Positions 44,343 to 53,718 of a stretch of DNA of 64,000 nt are shown piece after piece. Every line of letters begins with the position of its first letter. Within the stretch, counting starts at the first letter, position 1. Position numbers and translations under genes: made by a program. The stretch is from assembly GCA_022559845.1 (NCBI GenBank), contig CM040123.1, positions 318,475,933 to 318,539,932 of the forward strand, in the 5' to 3' direction. The notes beneath the pieces were generated by a model. The model worked only from the letters and a program-made list of their open reading frames with translations, had not been told where the DNA came from and ran no database searches. This DNA comes from Amorphophallus konjac. Its lineage: Eukaryota; Streptophyta; Magnoliopsida; Alismatales; Araceae.

Positions 44343-44884
44343 TGTCACGCAACGAGCCTTTATTACAGCGGAATACTAACTCGGGGAGCACGGATAGCCG
44401 GCATGGTAAGCCTCTTGCAAGCAAGAACGACCAGAGCGCAATACAATCACACACACAAATGCAATTGCATAATATATATATATATATATATATATTCGAA
44501 CTTCAACTTTATTTCATTACTAACTCAAGTACAACCACTAATTCAATTTCCATTATGTACTAGACTCAAGAAATAGGAAAATTACATAGACTCCATCTAA
44601 ACAATTTAGACTTCCTAAGTCTTCACTCTCATCTTGACAATACTTTCATTCGCTCTCGGACCTGCTACTTGTATAACCCGAATCCGAATTCGAATCACTT
44701 TCATCTCCTGAAAAGATTGAAAATAGGTAATAAGCGCACTTTCCCAGTAGGTATCTTCGCATCAACAAGAAGGCACTATTAAAGTAATTAATAATTTAGC
44801 TCTAAAGAATAAGGTAAAAATCATGCGAATGCGATTAATCACGCGATTAAACCAAAGTAACAAGACGATCAAGTAAGTTAGAAT
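44343..44884 (+). mobile_element. LTR fragment of the TGTCACGC family
   Basis: Starts TGTCACGCAACGAGCCTTTA and continues with an organisation like LTR A and LTR B: a TTATTACA block, a CTGAAAA segment and a CCCAGTAGGTAT block near 44745, comparable with CTCAGTAGG at about 10252 and 20206. Its right end is not clear. No coding domain. Confidence 0.5.
44473..44496 (+). repeat. (AT)n microsatellite
   Basis: About 12 AT units within the LTR fragment. Confidence 0.95.
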
Positions 44885-45855
44885 GAGAGTGATGGGAATC
44901 GACGCCGAGCACTGACTTTTATTTTGCATTTGAGCCCTTTTATTTACTTTTATATCCTTGGGAAAGTATATGTGCAATTGTAAGGCTTTGTAAGCCAATG
45001 TGTCATTCCCGTGGATTGTGTGGGTTTTTGTGCAAAAGTGTAGTAGGTCCAGCTAGGGGGCTCCCTCCCCTTCCCCATTGGTCCACCTCATCCATGTGGG
45101 GCTGGTCAACCATCTTAGGTGGCCATCTAGAAGGTTTGAATGCTAATTGACCACATGGAAGATAAGTTGATTAAATTTTCAAAGGTAGGTTACCTACCTT
45201 TCCTACCATGTTCCCCATGGTCAAGGGGGCGCCCCCCCCCCATTAGATCTAATTAGGATTTTTTATTTTGTTTGAAACATTTAATATTCTCTAAACCCTA
45301 GATCTGAGGTCATTTTTGATCATTTGTCATTTAGTATATATGCTTGTATTTTTCCATTTGTAAGAATTAATGAAGAGAAAATATTGGAGAATTGCCAAGA
45401 GAGCTCCAAGGAGCCTGGTGCGCCCCCCTCTCTCCCCCTCTAGAATTCCATCTCCCCCCTCTGTGTTTCAGGGTTGTATCCCTTCTATCTTAGCCCCTCC
45501 ACTTCTAGTTTCATTCTGTGCCGCCGCCGTTCGTGCCGTCATCGAGCCGCCGCGAAGCCGATTCTGAAGTTCTATCCATCTTGGACAGCAGGCTCTCAAA
45601 GAATTCAATCTCTCAGCCAAGAATTCTTCTTGAGCTCAAATTTTCAAGACGTGTTCTAGAGGTTTTCTGCATGTTCTAAAAAAATTGGTTTGGCCTCTAG
45701 TTTCTGATTTCTATTTTTACATTTTCGCCCATCTTGTTCTTCCAGTTCTGCCAGGTTACTGTCCACAGTGACAGTAACCCTGAGTTTCCCATCTCCGGAC
45801 CATCTTTTGATTTTTTATGGAACCCCCAAAATTACTGGAGCTTCTGTCCACATTC
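44885..45855 (+). other. Non-coding LTR-like sequence, left host flank of Tat-like element
   Basis: Begins GAGAGTGATGGGAATCGAC; the TGATGGGAATC is the same 11-mer that starts the array LTR. It has a TATA-like TAGTATATATGCTTG near 45333, as in an LTR promoter. No coding domain and no certain end. It continues on the other side of the Tat-like insertion at 56985. Confidence 0.45.
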
Positions 45856-45860
45856 CTCTC

Positions 45861-46645
45861 TGAAGAGGCGAGATCTCGCGCTGGATCCTGAGCGGGCTAT
45901 GGATCACCAGAAGATGAATCTGCAAGATAGGGAAACGTATCAGAGGGCCCAGGGGATCTCCCTGGGGTAAAACCCTCCGATGGCTAAGTCAGTAGAGCTA
46001 TGGTGGAAGCAATAATGGGGGGAGGAGAGAGCTGATGCGCGAGAATCCTCTCCACCAAAGGGTGAAGCGAATCGTGCTCAGGAGCTTAGGATGTGTGAAT
46101 GCTTAGTTCCTCTTACCATCTTCTGGAGGGTATCCCTTGCTTAAATAGTGCGCCGCCTTCAGGAGTCCTGTAAGCTGAGGGGTTCCCGGCGGGAGTTACG
46201 TCTTTAACGGGGGCTTTCATGGCCTGATCGTGGGAACGTTATCCCCTTGGAGTCCGGCGGCTCCCCTGACTCTCCCGCTGGCGGAGGACTCTGAACGGCT
46301 GCACCTGCAGATAATCAACCGGCCTTACCGAGCCTCGGGGATGCTAGCTCATGTCCGAGCGATAGGCATGGCCCGGCGAGGGTGGGGTCGGATAGGTCGG
46401 CTGGAGCCTATCTCTCTCGGACGGGGAGAGGGCTTTAGGCCGGACCTTCCTTGGGACCTGACCGTTGTCTCGGGCCCTCCGAGCCTAGAAGGCCACCGGG
46501 GAGAGTTAGTTCCTCGAGTCTTATTTATTGGGCTTTTCTCCCTAAGTGGGCCCTGTGGGCTATCACTCGGGTGGGCTCGCTTGGTTGGACCTTGTGGGTC
46601 TTGTTGGGCTGCCTTTGTGGTGGGCTGCGAAAATCCCCCTCTCCA
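45861..46645 (-). mobile_element. 3' LTR of Tat-like element
   Basis: 785 bp. On its inner side the minus strand has the purine tract AGGAGGGGGACAAG directly before the LTR, with ~2 bases of context. Confidence 0.93.
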
Positions 46646-46920
46646 CTTGTCCCCCTCCTACTCCCGAGCCAAGGAGGCTCGGATGAGTATTTTTTCGAGG
46701 CTTTGGACCGGCGTGGCTCAGGTGGGTGGAATTCCGTTGGCATTATGGAGCCGCTTATAGCGGTCGCCGAGGCCCGTAATGATGATCCTGACGGATTCGA
46801 AACGAAGGGGCCCCCCTTTTTCTCGGAGCACGGAACGGCGCACCGCCACCCTCAGGGGTTTTTAGGGGGCGCTGCTCATCGTTCTAGGCTTCCAGGGTTT
46901 TAGGCTTTCCTTGCTTCTTG

Positions 46921-49474
46921 ATGTGCCGTGAGAGCACAGCGGAGACACGGAGCCTTGTGGCGGGGTTCGAGGAGTTGGCGAGGATAACCGCAGAGGCGGT
47001 CAGGCAACTTCCTTCTCCCCCGGAGTCTTCGAGCTTGTACGAGGGATCCCCTCCCGACTCGATGGCGGATCAGAGTCCGGAGCTTGTGCCGGTGAGGCGG
47101 GAACCCGTCCCCAACTGTAGTGAGTTGGGGGAAGCGGAGGTGCGGAGGCTGGAGCATCGTTTCCGCCTGCCTCTCAGATACAGCTTTGTTGCCGCCACTC
47201 CGTACGAGACGAGTCTGGATGATCGTGATGAGCTCATTTGCACCTTCCTTCTGGCTTGGAAGAGTGGATTTCGGCTCCCTTTCGACTCTTTCGTGCTGCA
47301 GCTTCTTAATTTTTTCCGGTTGGCGCCTATTCAGTTGGTGGCCAATTCATATCTGCTGCTCTCGGCCTTCCGGATTCTTTGTCGTCAGCACGACATTTTT
47401 CCTTCTTTGGACCTCTTCCACTTCTTTTTTGAGTTGAAAGCGCACCAATCGGCGGGGAAAGGCTTCTACTTCATCCAGGAGCGGCGGAATAGGAGCTGCA
47501 TCTCGCTTGCGGTGAAGGACTCCTCGCACAAGGGGTGGAAGAGCCAATTCTTCTGGGTGAAGGCGGTGGCGACGGACGAGATCTGGAGATGCCGGACCTC
47601 GCCCAACTTTCACCCGAATCTGCCCCCTCGTCAGGAGGAGTTCCCCCCCCCACGTGGAGCAGCAGGCTGCCCGTCTGCTGGAGAATCGTCAATCGACCGA
47701 GGAGCTGGTGACGCCAGAGAACATCGAACGGTGTCTTCTCTCGCGGTTGACGTCGACAGGTACAGCTCTTGAGGCTCTTTTTCGGGGGTGGTAGCTCTTT
47801 TCCTCCTCCTGACCGGGGCTTCTTCTTGTTGCAGACGTGAGGCGGGAGCCTCTGGAGGAGGCGGCCGAGGTCATCGATCTGGGAGATGACTCGGCAGCCG
47901 ATGAGCCTGATGCCCCGGTGGGTCGCGTCCATGCCCGAGATAAGGGCAAGGGGGCGGCCCCCGAGGGGACTTCTCGATCCACCGGCCTGAAGCGCAAGGA
48001 TCCCCTGGCGGGGAAGTTGCGGGAGGCCGCGAAGGGCAGGAAAAGGGCCAAGAAAGCCGGTTTTCCTACCGCCGTCGGGGGCGATTCTGGCTCGGTGGCG
48101 CTCCCCCCTCAGGGGCAGGATGGGGCCGACCCCTCCGGGCTGGCTCTCCCATCCGCCGGGCGAGAGGGGGCCGAGGAGACCAGGGGCCCCGCAGAGGGAG
48201 GTGATGGGTCGGCTCTCCCCTCTATGGGGGCAGAGGGGGCCGGTGCCGGTGTGGCCGGCGCTGGGACCGAGGGATTGGTCGGCGCGGATGGGGGTTCGCC
48301 CGCGAGGGCGTCGCAACCCCAAGTGCCGACAGTTGCTGGTGCGGTTGATCCCGCGGCGCCGGTCGAGGGTGGGGGTTCGCTCGAGGAGGCGTTGCAACCC
48401 CAACCGACCGTGGCGCGCGGGGCGATCAGCTTCGCTGCCCGAACACGGTCTTCTGGCGGGGTGCCCAGGGTGGAGCAGTCCCCTTTGCCGGAACCTCTGG
48501 TCAGGCTCGGTATCTCGGGCGACTTGTACCGGCTCTGTCGGTCGATCGTCGAGAGGACGAGGGGGGGAGAAAGGCGCAGCACTCCAGCCGGGGTCCTTGA
48601 TATCCTGATGGAGGGCGGCCTGGTCATAGCTCGGATAGCGGCCGTGATGGCGGAGGCGCACGCTCGGACGGAGGCGGAGCGGTCGAGGCTCGCCTGGACC
48701 CTTGGTGGGTGCGAGGGGAAACTATCCCGGCTCGAGGGGGAGCATGAGGGGCTCCGGCGGGAGTTCCTCGCATTCAGGGAGTTGGCACGATCGAGCCGAC
48801 GGGAAGGCGAGGCGCTGGCCGAGCAGCTAGCAAGGGCCCAAGAATCGCTCGAGAGGAAGAGCAAACGTCTAGAAGACGAGCGTCAACGTCACATCGAGCT
48901 GGACGGCCTCTGGGAGCTTGAGCGCGGCGAGCTGCAGGATCGGGCGGAGGACGCGGAGCGCCTTCACGCTGAGGCCGAGGCGGATCGAGCCCGGGTGGAG
49001 GGTCGGACGATCGAAGCCGAGCGGAGGATGACCGAGCTAGAGGAGCGTCTGGCGAGGGCGGAAGAGCGTGCGGCCGAGGCGGAGCGGGCTCGGGACGGGC
49101 AGGTCGAGGCGGAGGCGATCGAGCGCTACAAAGGCTCGGAAGCTTACTCGGCCGACCTGATTGAAGCTGCCCTACCCTACTACGAGGTAGCGCTCCGCCG
49201 GGGTGCCCGAAAGGGATTCAGGCAGGGCTATCGCCGGGCGATGAGCTATGCCAATGAGCACCTTGCCGGGGGTGATTTTCCTTACGGCCAGAGTTATGAC
49301 TCGGATGAGTCAGTTTCCAGCTCCTCATCCTCGGCTGGGGAAGAACCGGAGGAGTCATCTCCAGCGGGGTCACCAATTAACTCCGGAGGCTCCAGGAGGG
49401 CTCACGACCGGGATAGTTCTCGCACAGGCGAGGTCAGTGTCCGGGCCGGCCATCACCGAAGGCACCGGGGGTGA
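46921..49474 (+). pseudogene. Antisense extra ORF of Tat-like element: PF04195-like domain plus coiled coil, spliced
   Basis: Plus-strand gene between integrase and the 3' LTR, opposite in orientation to gag-pol. Exon 1 starts at ATG 46921. Residues ~60-215 (RLEHRFRLPLRYSF, LICTFLLAWKSGFRLPFDSF, FHFFFELKAHQSAGKGFYFI) look like the plant 'putative gypsy type transposon' family PF04195. A run of nine C (47643-47651) shifts the frame; the alternative frame continues open to the splice site. A GT-AG intron, 47760-47834, links that frame in phase to a 545-codon region: acidic and Pro/Gly/Ala-rich, then a long Arg/Glu-rich coiled coil (about 48640-49130), a YYEVALRRGARKGF segment and a Ser-rich acidic tail, stop 49472-49474. 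The role of such ORFs is unknown. It may be intact if the C run is misread. Confidence 0.75.
47760..47834 (+). other. Probable 75-bp intron of the antisense ORF
   Basis: Donor GACAG/GTACAG, pyrimidine-rich end with TTCTTCTTGTTGCAG, acceptor at 47833-47834. It removes an in-frame TAG (about 47791-47793) and joins the frame downstream of the C run to the coiled-coil ORF in phase. Confidence 0.65.
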
Positions 49475-49874
49475 CGCGTCCCCTACTGCTGTTCCCGAGC
49501 TTCAAAGTGGGCCCGAGGCCTGATGTATTATGCTTTATTTTGCCCCTTCCCCTTTTTATCTGTTTTTCCTTTTGTAAGAGGATTTCTTTATGGGAGGCAA
49601 TAAAGGACTTACTTCGTTTGATCGTTATCTTTGCCGTGATTTGGCTGGTGTATCGGGGGCAGTTGGAAGGTGCCGATATTCTCTACACCGTTCTCGCATG
49701 CCGATTCGGGAGACTTCTGGCGGGGCGTCCTTTCATTCCACCATCCTTTGAAAGTCGAGGCGCTTCGCGAATCCCGCTAGGGCGGGGGCCGAGGAATTGG
49801 AGGTGACCTTCCAAGGGAGGTCCTATAGCGTGTTTTCGAGGGGGGAGTCATTTAAGGCGCGTGGTCTCCCTTGG

Positions 49875-49886
49875 CCTATAAAAAGG
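49875..49886 (+). promoter_or_regulatory. TATA box on the strand opposite to gag-pol
   Basis: CCTATAAAAAGG, a strong plant-type TATA box in GC-rich DNA, followed about 30 bp later by CTTAACACTTAGG and at 49987 by ATG of a 33-codon frame (MEDPSEDDAADDGERP...). It could drive an antisense transcript across the integrase. Activity is not shown. Confidence 0.5.
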
Positions 49887-49986
49887 ACCGAAGGGTGCTC
49901 CTTCCCTCTTAACACTTAGGACTCTCGCCGGCGGTCTGCTTTTGTTCCCTCGTTTTCGCTCTGCGTTGCGCCGCCGCGATCGGAGC

Positions 49987-50088
49987 ATGGAGGACCCTTC
50001 AGAAGATGACGCCGCAGACGACGGGGAGCGGCCGGTTCCAGCTGTCCTGGAATATCGGTCGGGTCCCACGGTCGCCGCGTATGCATGA
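49987..50088 (+). CDS. Possible 33-residue acidic small ORF
   Basis: ATG about 100 bp after the TATA box, stop at 50086-50088, N-terminus MEDPSEDDAADDGERPVPAV. No similarity recognised. It may be the start of a longer frameshifted antisense frame or an upstream ORF, or it may have no function. Confidence 0.25.
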   Translation: MEDPSEDDAADDGERPVPAVLEYRSGPTVAAYA

Positions 50089-50739
50089 GACGGGTCCGAC
50101 GGTCGCCGCGCGGATCTGGAGAGGGCTTCGACGTGTGGGGGTACGCCGTTTGCCTCCTCTTGGCTCCGGCGAGGCTTCCGGGCGGACGCCGAGATGGAGG
50201 GCGGATGGGGGAGTTAGGGATGCCGGCCGCCATTCCCCTCCGTGGGAGGGGAGGAGGCGGCTCCAGTTCCTTCCTCACCTCTGTCCGCAGCCTCTTTCTC
50301 TCTCTTTTGTTCTTCATTTCTTTCACTCTTCGGGGGCTGCTTGCTTTCTGTTCGCCTCCAAAGAGTTGGTACTTTGGCAGAGAGGAGACCTTCACGGTGC
50401 TCCTTTTTCCAGGTTGTTGCCAACTTGGAAGGTAGCCTTCCTCGCGTGAAAGGTGGCCTTCTCCTTGCTGTCCCTCTGTCACCTTTGTCACGGTCCACCC
50501 GAGCCAACTGGGTCGACCATCTCTTGTCCGAGCCAGTTTCTACGCGAGGCAGAGTCAGTGGCTGGGTGCGAGAAGGTCAAGACCGGGTCGGTCGGGCGAT
50601 GGCCGTTTGCCGCAGTGCTAGATGGATTTTTGCTTTTCACTATGTAATGTACTGGCAGTTGCCTTTCTGATGTACTAACAGTTATCTTGAATGAATGCAA
50701 AAAAGGGGGTTTATTTTACCTGATTTGTCGATACAGTTT

Positions 50740-52014
50740 TCAGAAATAAAATCTGCGTAGTGTGGTTGCGTTCCATGTCCGGGGAATGGGTTCCCCTTCC
50801 ATTGTGGCTAACCTGTACGCACCTTTCCCGAGCATCTCGATCACTCGGTAGGGGCCTTCCCAGTTGGGGGATAGCTTGCCCGCCGCCTCCAGTGGTCGAG
50901 AGGCTTCGGTGTTCCTGAGGACGAAGTCCCCTGGTTGGAATTGTCTGCCTCGGACCTTGGTGTTGTAGTACCGAGTGAGGCGGCGCTGGTATTCCGTAGC
51001 TCGGACGTTCGCGATCTCTCGGAGTTCGTCTGCCAGGTCGAGGTTCTCGAGCAACTTCTGCTCGTTTACCTCGGGCGAAAAGCTGATCACTCGGAGAGAC
51101 GGATTGGCGATCTCTAACGGAACGACGGCTTCGGTGCCATATACCAGCTGAAAAGGGGTCTCACCGGTTGCCGTCCTGGGGGTCGTTCGGTGCGACCATA
51201 GTACGCTAGGCAGTTCCTCGAGCCAGCTACCCTTAGCCTTGCCGAGTCTGGTTTTTATGCCCTTCAAGATGGTCTTGTTGGCATTTTCAACCAGCCCGTT
51301 GGCCTGAGAGTGGGCGACCGAAGTGAAGTGGTTGCGGATATTTAGGTCGGCGCATCTATCTCGGAAGTACCGAGAGTCGAATTGCCGCCCGTTATCGCTC
51401 ACTATCACTCGGGGGATGCCAAAGCGACAGATGATCGATTTCCATACGAAACCCCAGACGACTGTCTCGGTGATCCTAGCTGTTGCTTCAGCCTCGATCC
51501 ACTTGGTGAAGTAGTCGATGGCGACGATGATGAACTTCTTCTTGGATTGAGCCGTTGGGAATGGCCCAAGGATGTCGATCCCCCACCGAGCGAAAGGGTA
51601 GGGCTCGGTAAGGGTGATAAGTTCTGTGGCCGGCTGGTGGACCAAATGGCCGAACCGCTGGCAACGGTCGCAATGTTGTGCGTAGGCCGTGCAGTCACGT
51701 TGTAGGGTCGGCCACCAGTACCCCTGTCTTAGCAGGATTCTGGCCAGCGACCGACCTCCTGAATGTGCTCCGCACAGGCCTTGATGAATCTCTTCAACAG
51801 CTTGGCTTGCTTCGTCGGGACCGAGACACTTCAGAAGGGGCCCGGAGAACGATCTTCGGTAGAGAGCGTTGTCGAGGATGACGAAGCGTCGGGCTTGGTA
51901 CTTCATTCGGCGGGCTTCCCGAGGGTCGGAGGGCTCCCGGGAGTCCCGTAGCCAGGACAGGTAGGGGGAGCGCCAGTCACCGGGAGTGGCCGAGTCAATG
52001 GCGAGGAGCTCCAA
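50740..52014 (-). CDS. Integrase of Tat-like element (C-terminal part of polyprotein)
   Basis: 424 codons in one open frame in phase with all upstream pol. It has the HHCC zinc finger (GLCGAHSGGRSLARILL, YAQHCDRCQRFGH), the catalytic core with Asp in WGIDILGPFPTAQ, Asp in VIVSDNGRQFDSRYF and Glu in SQANGLVENANKTILKG, and a complete C-terminal domain (FQPGDFVLRNTE, LSPNWEGPYRVIE, TWNATTLRRFYF). The stop is at 50740-50742. It inserts the cDNA into the chromosome. It is translated only as part of Gag-Pol, so the upstream nonsense codons would prevent its expression. Confidence 0.93.
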   Translation of the reverse strand: MELLAIDSATPGDWRSPYLSWLRDSREPSDPREARRMKYQARRFVILDNALYRRSFSGPLLKCLGPDEASQAVEEIHQGLCGAHSGGRSLARILLRQGYWWPTLQRDCTAYAQHCDRCQRFGHLVHQPATELITLTEPYPFARWGIDILGPFPTAQSKKKFIIVAIDYFTKWIEAEATARITETVVWGFVWKSIICRFGIPRVIVSDNGRQFDSRYFRDRCADLNIRNHFTSVAHSQANGLVENANKTILKGIKTRLGKAKGSWLEELPSVLWSHRTTPRTATGETPFQLVYGTEAVVPLEIANPSLRVISFSPEVNEQKLLENLDLADELREIANVRATEYQRRLTRYYNTKVRGRQFQPGDFVLRNTEASRPLEAAGKLSPNWEGPYRVIEMLGKGAYRLATMEGEPIPRTWNATTLRRFYF

Positions 52015-52524
52015 GTCTATGCTCGGGCGCTCGAGCTCTTCTAGGAGGACCGATCGTGTACCTTCCGGGTCTAGGGAGGAGGCCAGTCAGGAGAGAGCAT
52101 CCGCCCGAGAGTTTTGCTCTCGAGCTATTCGGACTACCTCGAACTCCTCGAACTGCTGGGCCAGGCTCCGGACCAACTATAGGTATTTGATCATAGGTAC
52201 CTCCCGAGCTTCGTACTCGCCACTAACTTGGCTTGCAACTAGCTGGGAGTCGGTGTGGATCCTGACTCGCTCGGCCCCCAACCGTCGGGCCATGCGGGCT
52301 CCCGAGATAAGGGCCTCGTACTCGGAAGCATTGTTGGATGCCAGAAAGTTGAACTTTAGGGCGTATTGCAACTCTATTCCTTCGGGGGACTTTAGGAGGA
52401 TCCCTGCGCCGCTACCGACCGAGTTGGATGATCCATCGACGAACAGCTCCCAGGTTGGCCCGGTTGCCGTCGGAGGCCTGTCCTCGACCGGAACGGTGCT
52501 CTCGGCGATGAAGTCGGCGAGTGC
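52015..52524 (-). pseudogene. Second (archaeal-like) RNase H domain of Tat-like element
   Basis: Begins ALADFIAES after the stop at 52525. Active-site blocks are WELFVDGSSNSVGSGAGI, SNNASEYEALISGARMA and RIHTDSQLVASQVSGEY, which give the Asp-Glu-Asp set. A dual RNase H with a second, archaeal-like domain between the retroviral-type RNase H and integrase is known for the Tat lineage. Stops are TAG at 52177-52179 (after MIKYL) and TGA at 52087-52089 (in ADALS-LASS). Both fit C-to-T changes of CAG and CGA codons. Confidence 0.87.
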
Positions 52525-53718
52525 TTATCCTTTGATAGCTGATCGCGGCCGATACGAGATGTCGTAGGCCCCGAGCATGATGGCCCATTTCACGAGTCGC
52601 CCCGAGGCTTCGGGATGGGCCAGAATCTTCTTCAGCGGCTCGCCGGTTAGCACGGTGATGGGATGCCCCTGGAAGTAGGGTCGGAGGCGCTTTGCGGAGG
52701 TAACCAACGCTAGCACGAGTTTCTCGGTTGCGGGGTACCTCCGCTCGGCCTCGCCGAGCACCTTGCTGGTGTAGTAGACCGGCCTCTCGACTCCCGAGTC
52801 ATTTCTGACTAGGACCGAGCTGACCGTTGATGGCGTCGCCGAGAGATAGAGCAACAAGACCTCGCCCGGGATGGGCTTGGAAAGCACCGGGGGCGAAGCC
52901 AGGAACTCTTTGAGCTCGGCGAACGCTGTATGGCATTCCCCATCCCATGCGAACGTAGCAGATGCTATCTTGGGCCCCCTCATCAGCTTAAAGAAGGGCA
53001 AGCATCGTTCGGCCGCACGGGACAGGAAACGACTGAGAGCAGCGACACGCCCCGTCAGACGCTGGACGTCTTTAATGCATGTGGGCGGGCGCATGTCCAG
53101 GATGGCCTGGACCTTGTCGGGGTTGGCTTCGATCCCTCGCTGAGTGACCAGGAAACCCAGGAACTTCCCGGATCTTACTCCAAAGGCGCACTTGGCGGGG
53201 TTGAGCTTCATGCTGTACCTCAGGAGGGTGCCGAAAGTCTCGGCGAGGTCGGTGAAGTGGTCTTGGGCCTTCGGGGTCTTGACGAGCATGTCGTCGATGT
53301 AGGCCTCGACGTTCCGACCTAACTGTCCCTCGAACATGTGGTTGACCAGTCGCTGGTATGTGGCTCCAGCATTCTTCAATCCGAAGGGCATCCGGGTGTA
53401 GCAGTACACGCCGTAGTCGGTGATGAAGGCGGTCTTCTCGACATCTTCAGGGCTCATTCGGATCTGATGATAACCCGAATAGGCATCCAGGAAACTGAGT
53501 ATCTCGTTGCCCGAGGTTGAGTCAACCAATTGGTCGATGCTCGGTAGCGGATAGCAGTCCTTGGGGGTGGCCTTGTTCAGATCGGTGAAGTCTACGCACA
53601 TTCGCCACTTGCCTTTAGTCTTCGGCACCAGGACGACGTTGGCTAGCCACGTTGGGTACAGGACCGGTCTGAAAAGACCAGTTTCCTGTCCCTTGGTGAC
53701 CTGCGCCTTGATGATCGC
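52525..53718 (-). pseudogene. Reverse transcriptase and retroviral-type RNase H of Tat-like element
   Basis: In phase with gag-protease. Motifs in order: KGKWRMCVDFTDLNKA, YPLPSIDQLVD, LSFLDAYSGYHQIRMS, TRMPFGLKNAGATYQRLV, catalytic YIDDMLVKT, FLGFLVTQRGIEANPDK. The degenerate RNase H/connection follows (LLLYLSATPSTVSSVLVR, RRYPATEKLVLALV, GAYDISYRPRSAIKG). The frame ends at TAA 52525-52527, which replaces the Gln normally found before ALADF. Apart from this and the TAG at 53719, the domain looks complete. Confidence 0.92.

Larger units (their letters stand above)
49475..50739. other. Spacer between antisense ORF and integrase
   Basis: No recognised domain on either strand. It contains a plus-strand TATA box (49875) and a 33-codon frame (49987-50088). 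A T-rich segment near 50280-50410 produces short hydrophobic frames that I do not regard as genes. The integrase ends at its left-hand stop, 50740-50742. Confidence 0.6.

Noticed and set aside
47471..48661. 396-codon minus-strand open frame opposite the antisense ORF
   Set aside because: It lacks recognisable motifs, is rich in Arg, Pro and Gly, and mirrors the GC-rich coiled-coil ORF on the other strand. It is a shadow frame.
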